Origin: an uncultured Caulobacterales bacterium
GTDB taxonomy: Bacteria; Pseudomonadota; Alphaproteobacteria; Caulobacterales; Maricaulaceae
Assembly: GCA_937928165.1 (NCBI GenBank)
Contig: CALFVT010000016.1
Span: forward strand, 1 to 57,829
Direction of reading: 5' to 3'
Length of the DNA: 57,829 bases
This document shows positions 19,675-29,201 of the stretch, piece by piece. The notes under the pieces are model-generated. The model was given only the letters and a program-made list of their open reading frames with translations. It did no database searches and was not told the DNA's origin. Each line of letters opens with the position of its first letter. Within the stretch, counting starts at the first letter, position 1. Position numbers and translations under genes: made by a program.

Positions 19675-20775
19675 ATGGTCACATCTACTCAAACAGATAT
19701 ATTGATTATTGGCGGCGGTTTATCCGGGCTCGCTTTAGCCTATAAGCTACATAAATCTAGCCGCTCATTTCATTTAGTAGAAGCCCGCAACCGGTTGGGC
19801 GGGCGGGTCCATGCTCATTTGTTTAAAGACAAGCATAAAGAAACATATTATGATTTAGGTCCTGCTTGGTTTTGGCCCGGGCAACTCCGTATAGATAATC
19901 TCATTGATGAATTACGTCTGGAAAAATTTAATCAGTATTCAACTGGCGCTCTGAGCTATGAAGACAATACAGGCTATGTGCAGCGCGGAAAAGGCATCTC
20001 TTCAATGGAAGGGTCTTACCGCCTTAAAGGGAGCCTTAACGCCTTAATTAATGCACTTGCTGCCAATATACCCAGAGAGAAAATATCCCTTGGACTTAGG
20101 GCGAGGAAAATTTGTAAAGATGATGTCATAGCAAGTCATCTTATTCATAGAACTGGCCAAACAACCAAAATCAACAGTAACAAAGTAGTTCTAGCTTTAC
20201 CACCGCGTATTGCCGCAGACAGTATAGATTTTAAACCTAAGCTAAGCCTGTCGCACCTTAAGGCCATGAATGATATTCCAACATGGATGGCCGGGCATGC
20301 CAAAGTTATGGCTATTTATGAGCACGCATTTTGGCGCGATCAAGGGTTGTCAGGCGACGCCATAAGCCGGCGCGGCCCTATGGTAGAAATTCATGACGCA
20401 TCCCCACCAAGCGGCGGCCCCTATGCATTATTTGGATTTATCGGCGTCCCAGCTAATCACCGTAAAGGTCATGAAACCGCATTATTAGATGCAGCAAAAG
20501 CACAACTCATTCGCGTGTTCGGCAACGCTGCCAACACTCCGCTTGATCTTATTTTACAGGACTGGGCTCTTGAGGATGAAACAGCAACAGCACTAGATCA
20601 TGAAGGGCTATCCCACCATCCCAATTATGGACGACCGTCTATCCTCAAAAATTTATGGGATAGCCGTCTTATTTTAGGGTCAACCGAAACAGCGCCAACA
20701 TTTGGCGGCTATCTGGAAGGCGCGCTCGAAGCGGCAGAATGTGTTTTTGATGAACTTATGAGTGATGAAAAATAG
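19675..20775 (+). CDS. FAD-dependent amine oxidase-like flavoprotein
   Basis: A 366-residue flavoprotein of the monoamine oxidase superfamily. It starts with the Rossmann FAD motif (IIGGGLSGLALAYKL), followed by the VEARNRLGGRV motif that contacts the flavin. It ends with the family's C-terminal FAD loop (ILGSTETAPTFGGYLEGA). The substrate domain in between is shorter than in classical MAO (about 450 residues). The substrate cannot be predicted. It follows the cupin gene by 47 bp and precedes a TetR regulator, giving a compact oxidative or detoxification cluster. Confidence 0.85.
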   Translation: MVTSTQTDILIIGGGLSGLALAYKLHKSSRSFHLVEARNRLGGRVHAHLFKDKHKETYYDLGPAWFWPGQLRIDNLIDELRLEKFNQYSTGALSYEDNTGYVQRGKGISSMEGSYRLKGSLNALINALAANIPREKISLGLRARKICKDDVIASHLIHRTGQTTKINSNKVVLALPPRIAADSIDFKPKLSLSHLKAMNDIPTWMAGHAKVMAIYEHAFWRDQGLSGDAISRRGPMVEIHDASPPSGGPYALFGFIGVPANHRKGHETALLDAAKAQLIRVFGNAANTPLDLILQDWALEDETATALDHEGLSHHPNYGRPSILKNLWDSRLILGSTETAPTFGGYLEGALEAAECVFDELMSDEK

Positions 20776-20815
20776 ATAGACTTGGCTTTTCACACCTGTA
20801 GAGTTATGAATAATC

Positions 20816-21382
20816 ATGGATAGAAAAACAGCCCTCTTAGACTCTGCGGAACGTGCTGTGCGTGCACGGGGCTATAATGGATTTAGCTATGCGGATTTAG
20901 CCGAAGATGTCGGTATTCGTAAGGCCAGTATTCATTATCATTTTCCCAAAAAAGACGATCTCGCAAAGGCGTTAATGTCCCGCTATAGAGAGACATTATT
21001 TAGTGACCTTAAAAACATCAATGCCCGTCATAAAACAGGCGGCGCAAGACTGCATGATTATATTCAAATCTATAAATCAGGGCTGTCCGGTTGCAAATGC
21101 CTTTGTCTTTGCGTTGCTTTTAGTAGCGGCCAAGATAGTCTTAGCGATCAGGTTTTATTGGAAATTCAGAAGTTTCATTCCGGGAGTCGAAAATGGCTAA
21201 TAGAAACATTTACGCTCGGCCATAAAGATAACTCTATTACTAATGTTGGAAATATTGAACAAGAAGCGGCCGCGTGTTTAGCCATTATGGAGGGCGCGCA
21301 ATTAATCGCACGATCTTCCCGGAAAATAGAAGATTTTGATACCGCAGCCGCTCAATTAACATCGCGCGTTTATGTTCAATAG
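20816..21382 (+). CDS. TetR/AcrR-family transcriptional regulator
   Basis: A 188-residue repressor-like protein. The N-terminal helix-turn-helix is classical (GYNGFSYADLAEDVGIRKASIHYHFPKKDDL split over residues 19-49). The all-helical C-domain carries several Cys residues (SGCKCLCLCV near 95), which is unusual and could allow redox or electrophile sensing. It lies 41 bp after the amine-oxidase gene and before the efflux operon, so it could regulate either. TetR proteins beside MacAB-type pumps are common. Confidence 0.87.
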   Translation: MDRKTALLDSAERAVRARGYNGFSYADLAEDVGIRKASIHYHFPKKDDLAKALMSRYRETLFSDLKNINARHKTGGARLHDYIQIYKSGLSGCKCLCLCVAFSSGQDSLSDQVLLEIQKFHSGSRKWLIETFTLGHKDNSITNVGNIEQEAAACLAIMEGAQLIARSSRKIEDFDTAAAQLTSRVYVQ

Positions 21383-21543
21383 AGTCAAATTCATAAGCAC
21401 TATAACCTGACGATCTTCACCAAGGCCTAAAGGTCTTTCACAGAGTTTTATCCATAAGGTTTATAAACACCGCCTTGTTATTAAGTTGTATTATAATTAA
21501 ATTATCGTCACTTATCAGTTTTTCATTTACAGATGATGGATTA

Positions 21544-23055
21544 ATGATGAATAGACACCCTATGGGACACTTAAAACACTTGGGAACAGCCGCTATCTTT
21601 TTTGCGCTTAGTTTAGTCTTAACAGGGTGCGGGGATAGTTCATCAAATAAGACCGACGCGCCCGAGAGCATGCAAACCGTAAATGTTGATACAGGTAAAA
21701 TCGCAAAAATAATCAATGCGACGGGTACCGTTCGTCCGAAGATTACCGTATTAGTCGGATCAGAAGTATCAGGACGGATTCTTGATGTAAATGTAGACTT
21801 TAACAGCGCCGTTAAAAAAGGGGATGTTCTAGCAACTATTGATCCAGAAAATTTACGCCACGCCCTCGCCCAAAATAAAGCACAAGTCGAAGCCCGCAAG
21901 ACGGATATTAAAATTCAAGAAACGACCGTCGAACGCTCAAAAATCAACCTTAAGCAATCGGAACGCTCCCTTAATCGCCGGCGGCAGCTTTATGAAGAAA
22001 ATGCTATTTCCAAAGCCCAGCTAGAAGAAACTGAACGGGCCATGGAACTGGCCAAAGCGGATCTTGAACTGGCGGAGGCAAGACTTGAAAGCTCATATTC
22101 CGTCCTAGACCAAGCAAAAGCTAATTTACGTGTGTCAGAAGTCGACTTATCAAGAACAGTCATACAAGCTCCCATAGACGGCATTGTCATAGAGCGGCTC
22201 GTGGATTCGGGGCAAACAGTCGCCGCATCTTTCTCATCCCCAGAGTTATTTAAAATTGCAGGGGACTTGACTAAAGTTTCAGTGGACGCCTCTATTGTCG
22301 AAGGCGATGTTTCGGGACTTGATAAAGGCGATATCGCAACATTTAGTGTGGACGCTTATCCAGGACAAATCTTTGAAGGCCGCGTAGAGCAGTTACGGTT
22401 CAAGTCAGAAATTAAAAGTAACATTGTGACTTATATTGCGGTTATTTCGGCTGAAAACCCTGACCTTGCCTTAATGCCCGGCATGACCGCCAATGTCCAA
22501 ATTACAACAAATTCTAAATCTGGAATCAAACGCATCCCTTCATCCGCCGAGCGGTTTCGCCCAACCCCTGACCAAATCAAACAATGGAGCGAGCCTGTTG
22601 AGGACGGCGAAGCCTTAGCGGATCCCAAAGCCGAGGTACGCTTATCATCCATCGGCATTACAGCCCCGCGCATACAGAATATTTTATCACGTATTCAAGA
22701 GGATACAAAAACGCTTCGCGAAAATATTGCTGACCCCACACAAAACTGGCGGCGTGTATCCTATTTAAAAGACCTGAGAGACCGCATTGATGAGATTATT
22801 AAAGACGAGCTAAACTCAACAGAATATCAAGACTACCGCGCCGTTATTCAATCAGAAGCAAAAGTTAGAGATGCACAGATATGGGTAAAATCAGGGGATA
22901 ATAAAATGAAGGCCAAGACCATCTCACTTGGTTTATCCGACGGCTCATTTACCGAAGTCGTTAGCGGGCTTGAGGAGGGCGATCATATTGTAACATCAAT
23001 TTCAAGCGGACAGAAAAACGGCGGGGCACCGGCAAATGCCCGTGCGCGGCGCTAG
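21544..23055 (+). CDS. macA: MacA-like periplasmic adaptor (membrane fusion) lipoprotein
   Basis: About 503 residues from ATG 21544 (ATG 21547 is equally possible). The frame is open to a TTG at 21475, but the signal sequence supports the later start. The N-terminus is a lipoprotein signal (ALSLVLTGC). Next come a lipoyl/barrel-sandwich half (VGSEVSGRILDVNVDFNSAV), a long alpha-helical hairpin (about 105-190), the second lipoyl half (APIDGIVIERLVDSGQTV) and beta-barrel domains. An extra charged helical insertion of about 120 residues (about 340-460) precedes the last domain. It links an inner-membrane ABC pump to an outer-membrane channel. It heads a four-gene operon. Confidence 0.88.
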   Translation: MMNRHPMGHLKHLGTAAIFFALSLVLTGCGDSSSNKTDAPESMQTVNVDTGKIAKIINATGTVRPKITVLVGSEVSGRILDVNVDFNSAVKKGDVLATIDPENLRHALAQNKAQVEARKTDIKIQETTVERSKINLKQSERSLNRRRQLYEENAISKAQLEETERAMELAKADLELAEARLESSYSVLDQAKANLRVSEVDLSRTVIQAPIDGIVIERLVDSGQTVAASFSSPELFKIAGDLTKVSVDASIVEGDVSGLDKGDIATFSVDAYPGQIFEGRVEQLRFKSEIKSNIVTYIAVISAENPDLALMPGMTANVQITTNSKSGIKRIPSSAERFRPTPDQIKQWSEPVEDGEALADPKAEVRLSSIGITAPRIQNILSRIQEDTKTLRENIADPTQNWRRVSYLKDLRDRIDEIIKDELNSTEYQDYRAVIQSEAKVRDAQIWVKSGDNKMKAKTISLGLSDGSFTEVVSGLEEGDHIVTSISSGQKNGGAPANARARR

Positions 23056-23061
23056 GGTTTT

Positions 23062-23763
23062 ATGAACGCTCAGCCCCTTATAAGCTGCCGTCAATTAACA
23101 AAAATATATGTGATGGGCAAAACGAAGCTTTATGCCTTAAACAATATTGATCTTGATATTTCTGAAGGTGAATTTGTCGCCATTATGGGCGCATCAGGTT
23201 CGGGTAAATCAACGCTTATGAACCTCATCGGCGCGCTCGACCAACCCAGCCAAGGCCATGTGACTATCAACGGAAACGATATTAGCGAGCTTAAACCAAA
23301 AGCCTTATCAAAACTACGCAATGAAACCATCGGTTTTATCTTTCAACAGTTTCAACTTTTACCCAAAAAGACTGCGCAGCAAAATGTTGAACTACCTTTA
23401 ATGTACCGCACGCCCCGGCCTTCAAATATAAAAGATATGGCCCTTGCCTGTCTTGAAACTGTAGGCCTTAAAGACCGGGCTAAACATAGGCCGATGGAGT
23501 TATCGGGCGGGCAGCAGCAGCGGGTTGCCATTGCACGCGCCCTAGCCGGACAGCCCAAGATTATTTTGGCGGATGAACCCACCGGCGCACTTGATAGCAA
23601 AACCTCCATTGATATCATGAAGCTTTTAATCGAATTAAACGCCCAAGGCATTACGATCATTGTCATCACCCATGAAAAAGACGTCGCAGCCTATGCGAAA
23701 CGCATTGTCGAGATTAGTGACGGTAAAGTCACTTCTGACCGATTAAATATGGAAGCTGCATGA
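23062..23763 (+). CDS. MacB-type ABC ATPase of the tripartite pump
   Basis: A 233-residue ATPase. Walker A is GASGSGKST, the signature is LSGGQQQRVAIARAL, Walker B is IILADEPTGALDSKT and the switch His is in VITHEKDV. The EPTGALDSKTS motif is characteristic of MacB/LolD-type ATPases. In MacB of enterobacteria the ATPase and permease are one chain; here they are separate genes overlapping by 4 bp (ATGA). It energises export together with the next gene product. Confidence 0.9.
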   Translation: MNAQPLISCRQLTKIYVMGKTKLYALNNIDLDISEGEFVAIMGASGSGKSTLMNLIGALDQPSQGHVTINGNDISELKPKALSKLRNETIGFIFQQFQLLPKKTAQQNVELPLMYRTPRPSNIKDMALACLETVGLKDRAKHRPMELSGGQQQRVAIARALAGQPKIILADEPTGALDSKTSIDIMKLLIELNAQGITIIVITHEKDVAAYAKRIVEISDGKVTSDRLNMEAA

Positions 23764-24986
23764 ATATTATTTCCACCGTCGGCCTCGCTTTTAGCTCTAT
23801 TATTGAGCATCCGCTCCGCTCGGCCTTAACCTCATTAGGGATTATTATCGGCGTAGCCTCTGTCTATGCCATGCTAGCCTTTGGGGACGCCGCAAAAGCG
23901 CAAGTAGAAGAATCACTTAATTCCATAAGCTCTCGCACCATGCAGGTTTGGCCCGATTGGAACCGCCGCCGCAGTAGTCAAAGCCGTCCGCAAATGCCCT
24001 TCACCGAACAAGACGCCGCCGAGATGCGAAACATCCCTGGCGTCATAGCGTCTACCGGCAATCTTCAAGGCTCAAATGCCACGATTGCAACAGACACAAA
24101 TGACGTCAGCGGCAACGCCCTAGGCGTTGATGCCGATTATTTAAAAGCCTTGGGTAATGAAATTCTACTCGGTGAAAATATTACATATGCCGATATTGAG
24201 CAAAAGGCTCCAGTGGCCGTTATCAGCGACGGGGTTCATAACCGTTTATTCGAAGGACAAAACCCTATTGGCCAAACGATTAAAGTCAATAATGTCTCAT
24301 TTATCGTTAAAGGGGTTGTCACAAAAGCAGATAATAATATTTCATTTGGTAATGATGATATATTTGCGTGGGTACCCCTACCGCTCGCCCGCGACCGTAT
24401 CACGGGCGGCAATCCTTTTGTGCGTAATCATGTCTCCTCATTACGGGTTGTTGGACAGTTAGGCGCAGACCTTAATCAAGTTGAAGACGAAATGGACGTT
24501 ATCCTACGCCGCTCCCGTGATATAAAATCCGGCGCGCCCCCCGATTACCGCATTTTCAGCTCTCGGGCTTGGCGTCAACAAGCGGCGGATAGCACGAAAA
24601 CGCTCTCTTATATTTTGGCCGCTATGGGAGGTATATCCCTTATTGTCGGCGGGGTTGGCGTCATGAATATAATGCTTGTGTCCGTTTCGGAACGCACCCG
24701 TGAAATCGGCCTGCGCATGGCGGTTGGAGCCAAAGGCTCGACCGTTTTAATCCAATTTTTAACAGAGGCCTTATTGCTTTGCGCTATATCAGGCGTCATC
24801 GGCCTTTTAATCGGTTTTGGGGTTTTCAAAGTCACTGTCGACATCCTTAAATTAACATTTAACTTTAACCCCAATGTCGCTCTCTTAGCCTTTAGTTCCT
24901 CTTTAATTATCGGTTTGTTATTCGGGTTTCTCCCCGCCCGCCGCGCCTCAAGACTTAACCCCATTCAGGCGTTGCGTCATGATTAG
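23760..24986 (+). CDS. MacB-type ABC permease
   Basis: A 408-residue permease with one N-terminal membrane segment (about 20-40), a large periplasmic MacB_PCD domain (about 45-270) and three C-terminal FtsX segments. The SVSERTREIGLRMAVGA coupling sequence is at about 308-324. The layout is exactly that of MacB minus its ATPase. The start overlaps the ATPase stop, and the end overlaps the outer-membrane factor start by 8 bp, so all four pump proteins should be co-expressed. Likely exports macrolides, peptides, lipids or siderophore-like compounds. Confidence 0.9.
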   Translation: MNIISTVGLAFSSIIEHPLRSALTSLGIIIGVASVYAMLAFGDAAKAQVEESLNSISSRTMQVWPDWNRRRSSQSRPQMPFTEQDAAEMRNIPGVIASTGNLQGSNATIATDTNDVSGNALGVDADYLKALGNEILLGENITYADIEQKAPVAVISDGVHNRLFEGQNPIGQTIKVNNVSFIVKGVVTKADNNISFGNDDIFAWVPLPLARDRITGGNPFVRNHVSSLRVVGQLGADLNQVEDEMDVILRRSRDIKSGAPPDYRIFSSRAWRQQAADSTKTLSYILAAMGGISLIVGGVGVMNIMLVSVSERTREIGLRMAVGAKGSTVLIQFLTEALLLCAISGVIGLLIGFGVFKVTVDILKLTFNFNPNVALLAFSSSLIIGLLFGFLPARRASRLNPIQALRHD

Positions 24987-26367
24987 CCCGCGTTTAATTA
25001 TCGCAAGCCTAATTAGTGGTAGCTTATTATCTAGCTGCGCGGGATTAACGAAAAATACTGATGTGGATTTGCGCGTTGACAGCACCGCCCAAGACGTCCC
25101 CGAGGCGTGGCTTATTGACCTTACGACCCCAACCCAGCAAAGCCTTAATTGGCGCGAGATTTACCCTGACCCGATCATGATCGGTTATATTGAGCAGGCG
25201 CTGGATGCCAATTATGATATTTTAACGGCCCGCACAAGGCTGCGAGCTGCGGAAGCAAATTTACGGCAATCCGCTGCCAGTCTCAGGCCCCGTCTTGACG
25301 CCGCGGCCTCCGCAAGCGGCTCTGCCTTTCTAGGCGATATCAATAGCGCTAATGACGCCTATAGCGCCTCAATCAATGGTAGCTGGAACTTAGACCTATC
25401 TGGACAGCGTAAAGCGGCCATTGAAGGCTCCCGTATTGCTTTATTCATTCAACAGACTGCTCTTGAAAATACCCGTCAAGCTATAGCCGCCGCAACGGCC
25501 CGCGCCTATATCAATGCAGTCGCAGCCGAGCTTCAAGTTGATCTTGCCAAAACAAATTTAGATTTTTTAGGGGAAAGCCGCCGTATCTCAGAGGCACGTT
25601 ACCGATTGGGCGATACCGCAAAAGCAGATTTTGTTTTTGCCGAAGCGAATTTTAAAAGCGCCCAATCTGCCTATGAAAACACCCGCCAATCGGCCCGAGC
25701 CGCCAAACGTGCTTTAAGTATTCTACTCGGGGGGTTTCCGCAAAGCGATTTAGACCTCGCCAAAGACCTGCTAGCTGATTGGGTTATGCCGTCCCGCGAT
25801 GTCCCTTTATCGGTTTTAAATCTACGGCCTGATATTATGATTTCCAAGGCGCAAATATATTCCCAGTTACAATCCTTGAAAATTGCCGAACGTGCTTATC
25901 TTCCGAATACATCTATTTCAGGTGGTATATCCGCCGGAAGCCGGTTTTCAGACCTGTTTGATCCGGCTGATTATATCGCAAATATTGCCGCCGGGCTGGG
26001 ACAAGTTCTACTCGATGACGGCTCTATTCAAGCCAATATCGACTCAGCCACCGCAGGGCTAGATGAAAGCTTGCAGCTACATGAGCAAAATCTTCGCCTC
26101 GCGGTTAATGAGATTGAAAATGCCTATGACAGCCTTCAAACTTTGGAGCAAACTGTGGCAAACCTAGACGTCGCCTCCGATGCTGCGAACGAATCTTTAA
26201 GGCTCGAGAGCATAGAATATGATCTTGGGGAAAGCTCATTACTCGATATCTTACAAGTGCAAACCCAAGTTAACGGAACAAATGCGTCTTTAATTAACAG
26301 CCGCGCAGCATTAATCATTGCGGTTATAAACGCGGGTCAAGCCACGGCTATTTACGCCGGGCCATAG
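24979..26367 (+). CDS. Outer-membrane efflux lipoprotein (NodT/OprM-like, TolC family)
   Basis: A 462-residue outer-membrane factor. The lipobox LLSSC follows a short hydrophobic signal (Cys at about 20). Two outer-membrane-efflux repeats contain the expected long helices and typical motifs: DPIMIGYIEQALDANYD, LDLSGQRKAAIEGSR, LRPDIMISKAQI and a C-terminal LDILQVQTQV. It forms the trimeric exit channel for the MacA/MacB-like pump encoded just upstream, with which it overlaps by 8 bp. Confidence 0.9.
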   Translation: MISPRLIIASLISGSLLSSCAGLTKNTDVDLRVDSTAQDVPEAWLIDLTTPTQQSLNWREIYPDPIMIGYIEQALDANYDILTARTRLRAAEANLRQSAASLRPRLDAAASASGSAFLGDINSANDAYSASINGSWNLDLSGQRKAAIEGSRIALFIQQTALENTRQAIAAATARAYINAVAAELQVDLAKTNLDFLGESRRISEARYRLGDTAKADFVFAEANFKSAQSAYENTRQSARAAKRALSILLGGFPQSDLDLAKDLLADWVMPSRDVPLSVLNLRPDIMISKAQIYSQLQSLKIAERAYLPNTSISGGISAGSRFSDLFDPADYIANIAAGLGQVLLDDGSIQANIDSATAGLDESLQLHEQNLRLAVNEIENAYDSLQTLEQTVANLDVASDAANESLRLESIEYDLGESSLLDILQVQTQVNGTNASLINSRAALIIAVINAGQATAIYAGP

Positions 26368-26614
26368 GCCGAAGCCACAAGATAACATAAAGGTTTAATT
26401 GATTAATATCATGAGCCTCATATCTTTTAAATTTCCGCCTGATTCCGGCCATTTATGAAAATTCATGTCATCTAAATTTAGCATAATAAATAATCAAGCT
26501 TTACAAATCGTCTCATACTTAATGCCTATAGTCTCTAACATTGGCGATTGTCTTGCTTGTTGCACTAACCTGCATAGTTTACCGTTCTCTAAAAGTTTTC
26601 ATTAGGAGAGAAAA

Positions 26615-27193
26615 ATGAAATTGAGATTATTACCCATTTTACTCGCGACTGCATTGAGTGCGACAGCCTGCGAGTCCCTTGCAACGCAATCCGCTAAAAC
26701 TGCAAGTACAGCACCTGCTGCTGCGTCTACAAACCCTGCTGACCTTAACGATCTTGAAATTGCACATGTCGCCTACACTGCGGACAATATCGATATTGAA
26801 TACGCCAAAATCGCGCTCAGAAAAACATCTAGCCCTGAAGTTCGTGCCTTTGCAGAAACAATGGTAAGAGACCATGAAATGGTTAACGAGCTTGCACTTG
26901 GCCTTTTAAAGAAGCTTGATGCACAGCCACAGGATAATTTCCTAAGTCAAAAACTAACAGCCGATGCAGCAGGTATTTCAGCCAAGCTTGAATCACTTAA
27001 CGGTAGTGAATTTGATATGTATTACGCATCAAATGAGCTTGGTTACCATAAAGCTGTCAACAATCTTGTTGAAACAGCTTTTATTCCAAACATTGAAAAT
27101 GCTGAAATGAAAGAACTTTTCAAAGCTGGTCTTGAAATTTTCAAAGCCCATGAAGTTCATGCTGAAATGATGGTAAAACAACTCGGCGGTTAA
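26615..27193 (+). CDS. DUF4142 lipoprotein
   Basis: A 192-residue lipoprotein: signal peptide with lipobox ending at Cys19 (LSATACES), an Ala/Thr/Ser/Pro-rich linker, then a helical DUF4142 domain. Its helices carry Asp/Glu/His (ETMVRDHEMVNE; FKAHEVHAEMM), the ferritin-like pattern of this family. The AGGAGAGAAAAATG ribosome-binding site is strong, suggesting abundant expression. The metal-binding role is suspected for the family but unproven. The next gene, 10 bp downstream, encodes a copper-site lipoprotein. Confidence 0.85.
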   Translation: MKLRLLPILLATALSATACESLATQSAKTASTAPAAASTNPADLNDLEIAHVAYTADNIDIEYAKIALRKTSSPEVRAFAETMVRDHEMVNELALGLLKKLDAQPQDNFLSQKLTADAAGISAKLESLNGSEFDMYYASNELGYHKAVNNLVETAFIPNIENAEMKELFKAGLEIFKAHEVHAEMMVKQLGG

Positions 27194-27203
27194 AAGTTTT
27201 AAA

Positions 27204-28109
27204 ATGAAATATTCAGTCTTTACCTTTGTTATATCAGCAGGGTTATGTAGTTTAATCTATGCTGCATGTTCAGATGCAAATACAGTTGCGCCTGCGAACT
27301 CAGCTGCATCTATAAATTCGGCTCAGGTAAGGCCTGACGAACAGATACAGCTTGAGGGTTTAAACCCTCAAGCTCAAAATATAGAACAAGCCTCTTTAAA
27401 AGCCGACAAAATTATTCAACCCTCTAAAGTTTTAACTCCAGTTTTAACCGGAACTTTAACCGATAAGTCGGCAGAAGCCGTAAGAACAGAGAAGGCTGCT
27501 CTAGTAAAACCTAATCCTTCTGAGGCTATGCCCTCTGAAGTAAAGACGGGGCAAAATACGGCCGGCAAGAATAAGGCAAAGCCCGGATTCTTAGAACAAC
27601 CAACTCACATAGACAGGCAAGCACAAGCACCTAATATTAAACTGGCTCAACTCTCGAGCACTACAGAAGCTGTTGCATCCCAAAAAGAATTACAAACACT
27701 ATCACAGTCCACAGAAAGCCTATCCCAAGTCACAGAACAAGATAGCAATCCGATTACGAACATTGTGACCCCCGAAACATCGCTTAAGCCGAGTGAGTTA
27801 AAGGATGATCTTGCGCAGACGGCCCCAGAGCCGAAACCGGTAAGAGAGCCAGTCAAACATATAATAGAGATAAAAAGGTTTAAATTCTCTACGCCTAAGC
27901 TCGAAGTCAATATTGGCGATGAAGTCACATGGGTCAATTTAGACATCGTCCCCCACACAGCAACCGCAAATGATAAAAGCTGGGACTCAGGTGAATTAAA
28001 AAAGGATGAGCGTTACACAATGATTATTACGGATGAAACAAGTCTTGCTTACTTTTGTCTTTATCATCCGCATATGAAAGCAGAATTTGTCATAGACGAC
28101 AAGACGTAA
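27204..28109 (+). CDS. Amicyanin-like cupredoxin lipoprotein with long linker
   Basis: A 301-residue protein. A lipoprotein signal (LIYAAC, Cys22) is followed by about 195 residues of low-complexity Ala/Pro/Gln/Ser/Glu linker, then a C-terminal cupredoxin domain of about 80 residues. Type-1 copper ligands are readable: His251 (VPHTA), Cys285, His288 and Met291 in YFCLYHPHM, matching the C-x2-H-P-x-M loop of amicyanin-type proteins. It probably carries electrons or copper in the periplasm, tethered on a flexible arm that could reach across the periplasm. Paired with the DUF4142 lipoprotein. The electron partner is unknown. Confidence 0.85.
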   Translation: MKYSVFTFVISAGLCSLIYAACSDANTVAPANSAASINSAQVRPDEQIQLEGLNPQAQNIEQASLKADKIIQPSKVLTPVLTGTLTDKSAEAVRTEKAALVKPNPSEAMPSEVKTGQNTAGKNKAKPGFLEQPTHIDRQAQAPNIKLAQLSSTTEAVASQKELQTLSQSTESLSQVTEQDSNPITNIVTPETSLKPSELKDDLAQTAPEPKPVREPVKHIIEIKRFKFSTPKLEVNIGDEVTWVNLDIVPHTATANDKSWDSGELKKDERYTMIITDETSLAYFCLYHPHMKAEFVIDDKT

Positions 28110-28152
28110 GACCTATCCTAACCGAGTATTTATTAACACAATAAAATCAAAG

Positions 28153-28169
28153 CGTTAAAACCTTTAACG
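28153..28169. terminator. Possible terminator between convergent genes
   Basis: A perfect 7-bp stem CGTTAAA/TTTAACG with a 3-nt loop lies between the cupredoxin gene and the convergent GH16 gene. On the minus strand it is followed by GCTTTGATTTTATT, so it may end GH16 transcription. It is AT-rich and only moderately convincing. Confidence 0.4.
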
Positions 28170-28188
28170 TTGAGATCATAAATAAGGT

Positions 28189-29199
28189 TCAATCTAGATC
28201 TTGCATACAGCTTAGCCTAGCCACCTTATTATCTTTGCATTGATAGACACGTACCCAATCAATATTTAATTCCGCTGGGAATGAGTCTGGATTAAATCCA
28301 TTTTCATTTCGGTTATCAGGTAGATTTCCGCCCACAGCAAGATTTAGCATCAAGTAAAAGGGGCGATCAAACGGCGCAAATTGATTGTCCTGTTTTGTAA
28401 CCGCCTGAGTGAACCATTGGTCTTTTGTTAGTGTAAATATTTTCTGATTATCTACAAACCAATGAATACGGTCTTCATGCCATTCGGCAGCAAAAATATG
28501 ATAGCCGTCTATACCGTTTGGGAGACTATTTTTATGTGACCGAAATTGATTTTCCGGCCATAAATGACCAAAATGCAAGGCAACGCTGGAGCGGTTTTCT
28601 ATATCAGACACCCCGCAATCATCACATGCTGCGCCGAGATTAATTGATTCCATAATGTCGATTTCACCCGATAAAGGCCATTTTCCGTAATGGTTCTCTT
28701 CGGGTAACATCCAAAAAGCGGGCCATGTTCCCTGCCCATGTGGTAATTTTATCCGCGCTTCAAACCGTCCGTAAGTCCAGTGATGCAACCCCTTGGTGCG
28801 AACTTTCCCAGACGTGTAATTTTGGGTTACAAGTTCTCCGCGCTGCTCCCAATCTTGTGGGTATTTAAGCCCCGTAAACATTTCGGCTTTAGCCTTCAGT
28901 TTCAATACACCATCATGAACAGCAACATTATCTTCGCGGGCCGTATAACATTGACGTTCATTATTACCACCCCCCCAACATGAGGTCTCAGCGGCCCATT
29001 TTTCAGGATCTAAAACATCCCCGTCAAATTCATCCGACCAAATAAGCTCCCATCCATGACGTTCTTGATAAGTGCCTTCATCATGACTTATACCAGCAGC
29101 ATTTCCTGTATTTATATAAGACCCACTTAGGGTGGTCATGGCAAAAACCGTCACAATCATAAGGATTGCGCCGATCAATAAAAGCCGAAAGCCGTTCAC
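28189..29199 (-). CDS. GH16 endo-beta-1,3-glucanase (laminarinase-type)
   Basis: A 336-residue glycoside hydrolase. An N-terminal hydrophobic segment (about 5-26) acts as signal anchor. The GH16 domain starts at WELIWSDEFDG (50-60) and has the catalytic motif E179-I-D181-I-M-E184 with the extra Met of bacterial laminarinases. Other family marks are WPAFWMLPEENHYG, FAAEWHEDRIHWFVD and FYLMLNLAVGG. It should cut beta-1,3-(1,6)-glucans such as laminarin. The start lies 2 bp after the GH3 stop, so translation is coupled, and the TonB receptor is upstream in the same operon. Confidence 0.92.
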   Translation of the reverse strand: MNGFRLLLIGAILMIVTVFAMTTLSGSYINTGNAAGISHDEGTYQERHGWELIWSDEFDGDVLDPEKWAAETSCWGGGNNERQCYTAREDNVAVHDGVLKLKAKAEMFTGLKYPQDWEQRGELVTQNYTSGKVRTKGLHHWTYGRFEARIKLPHGQGTWPAFWMLPEENHYGKWPLSGEIDIMESINLGAACDDCGVSDIENRSSVALHFGHLWPENQFRSHKNSLPNGIDGYHIFAAEWHEDRIHWFVDNQKIFTLTKDQWFTQAVTKQDNQFAPFDRPFYLMLNLAVGGNLPDNRNENGFNPDSFPAELNIDWVRVYQCKDNKVARLSCMQDLD

Positions 29200-29201
29200 A
29201 A

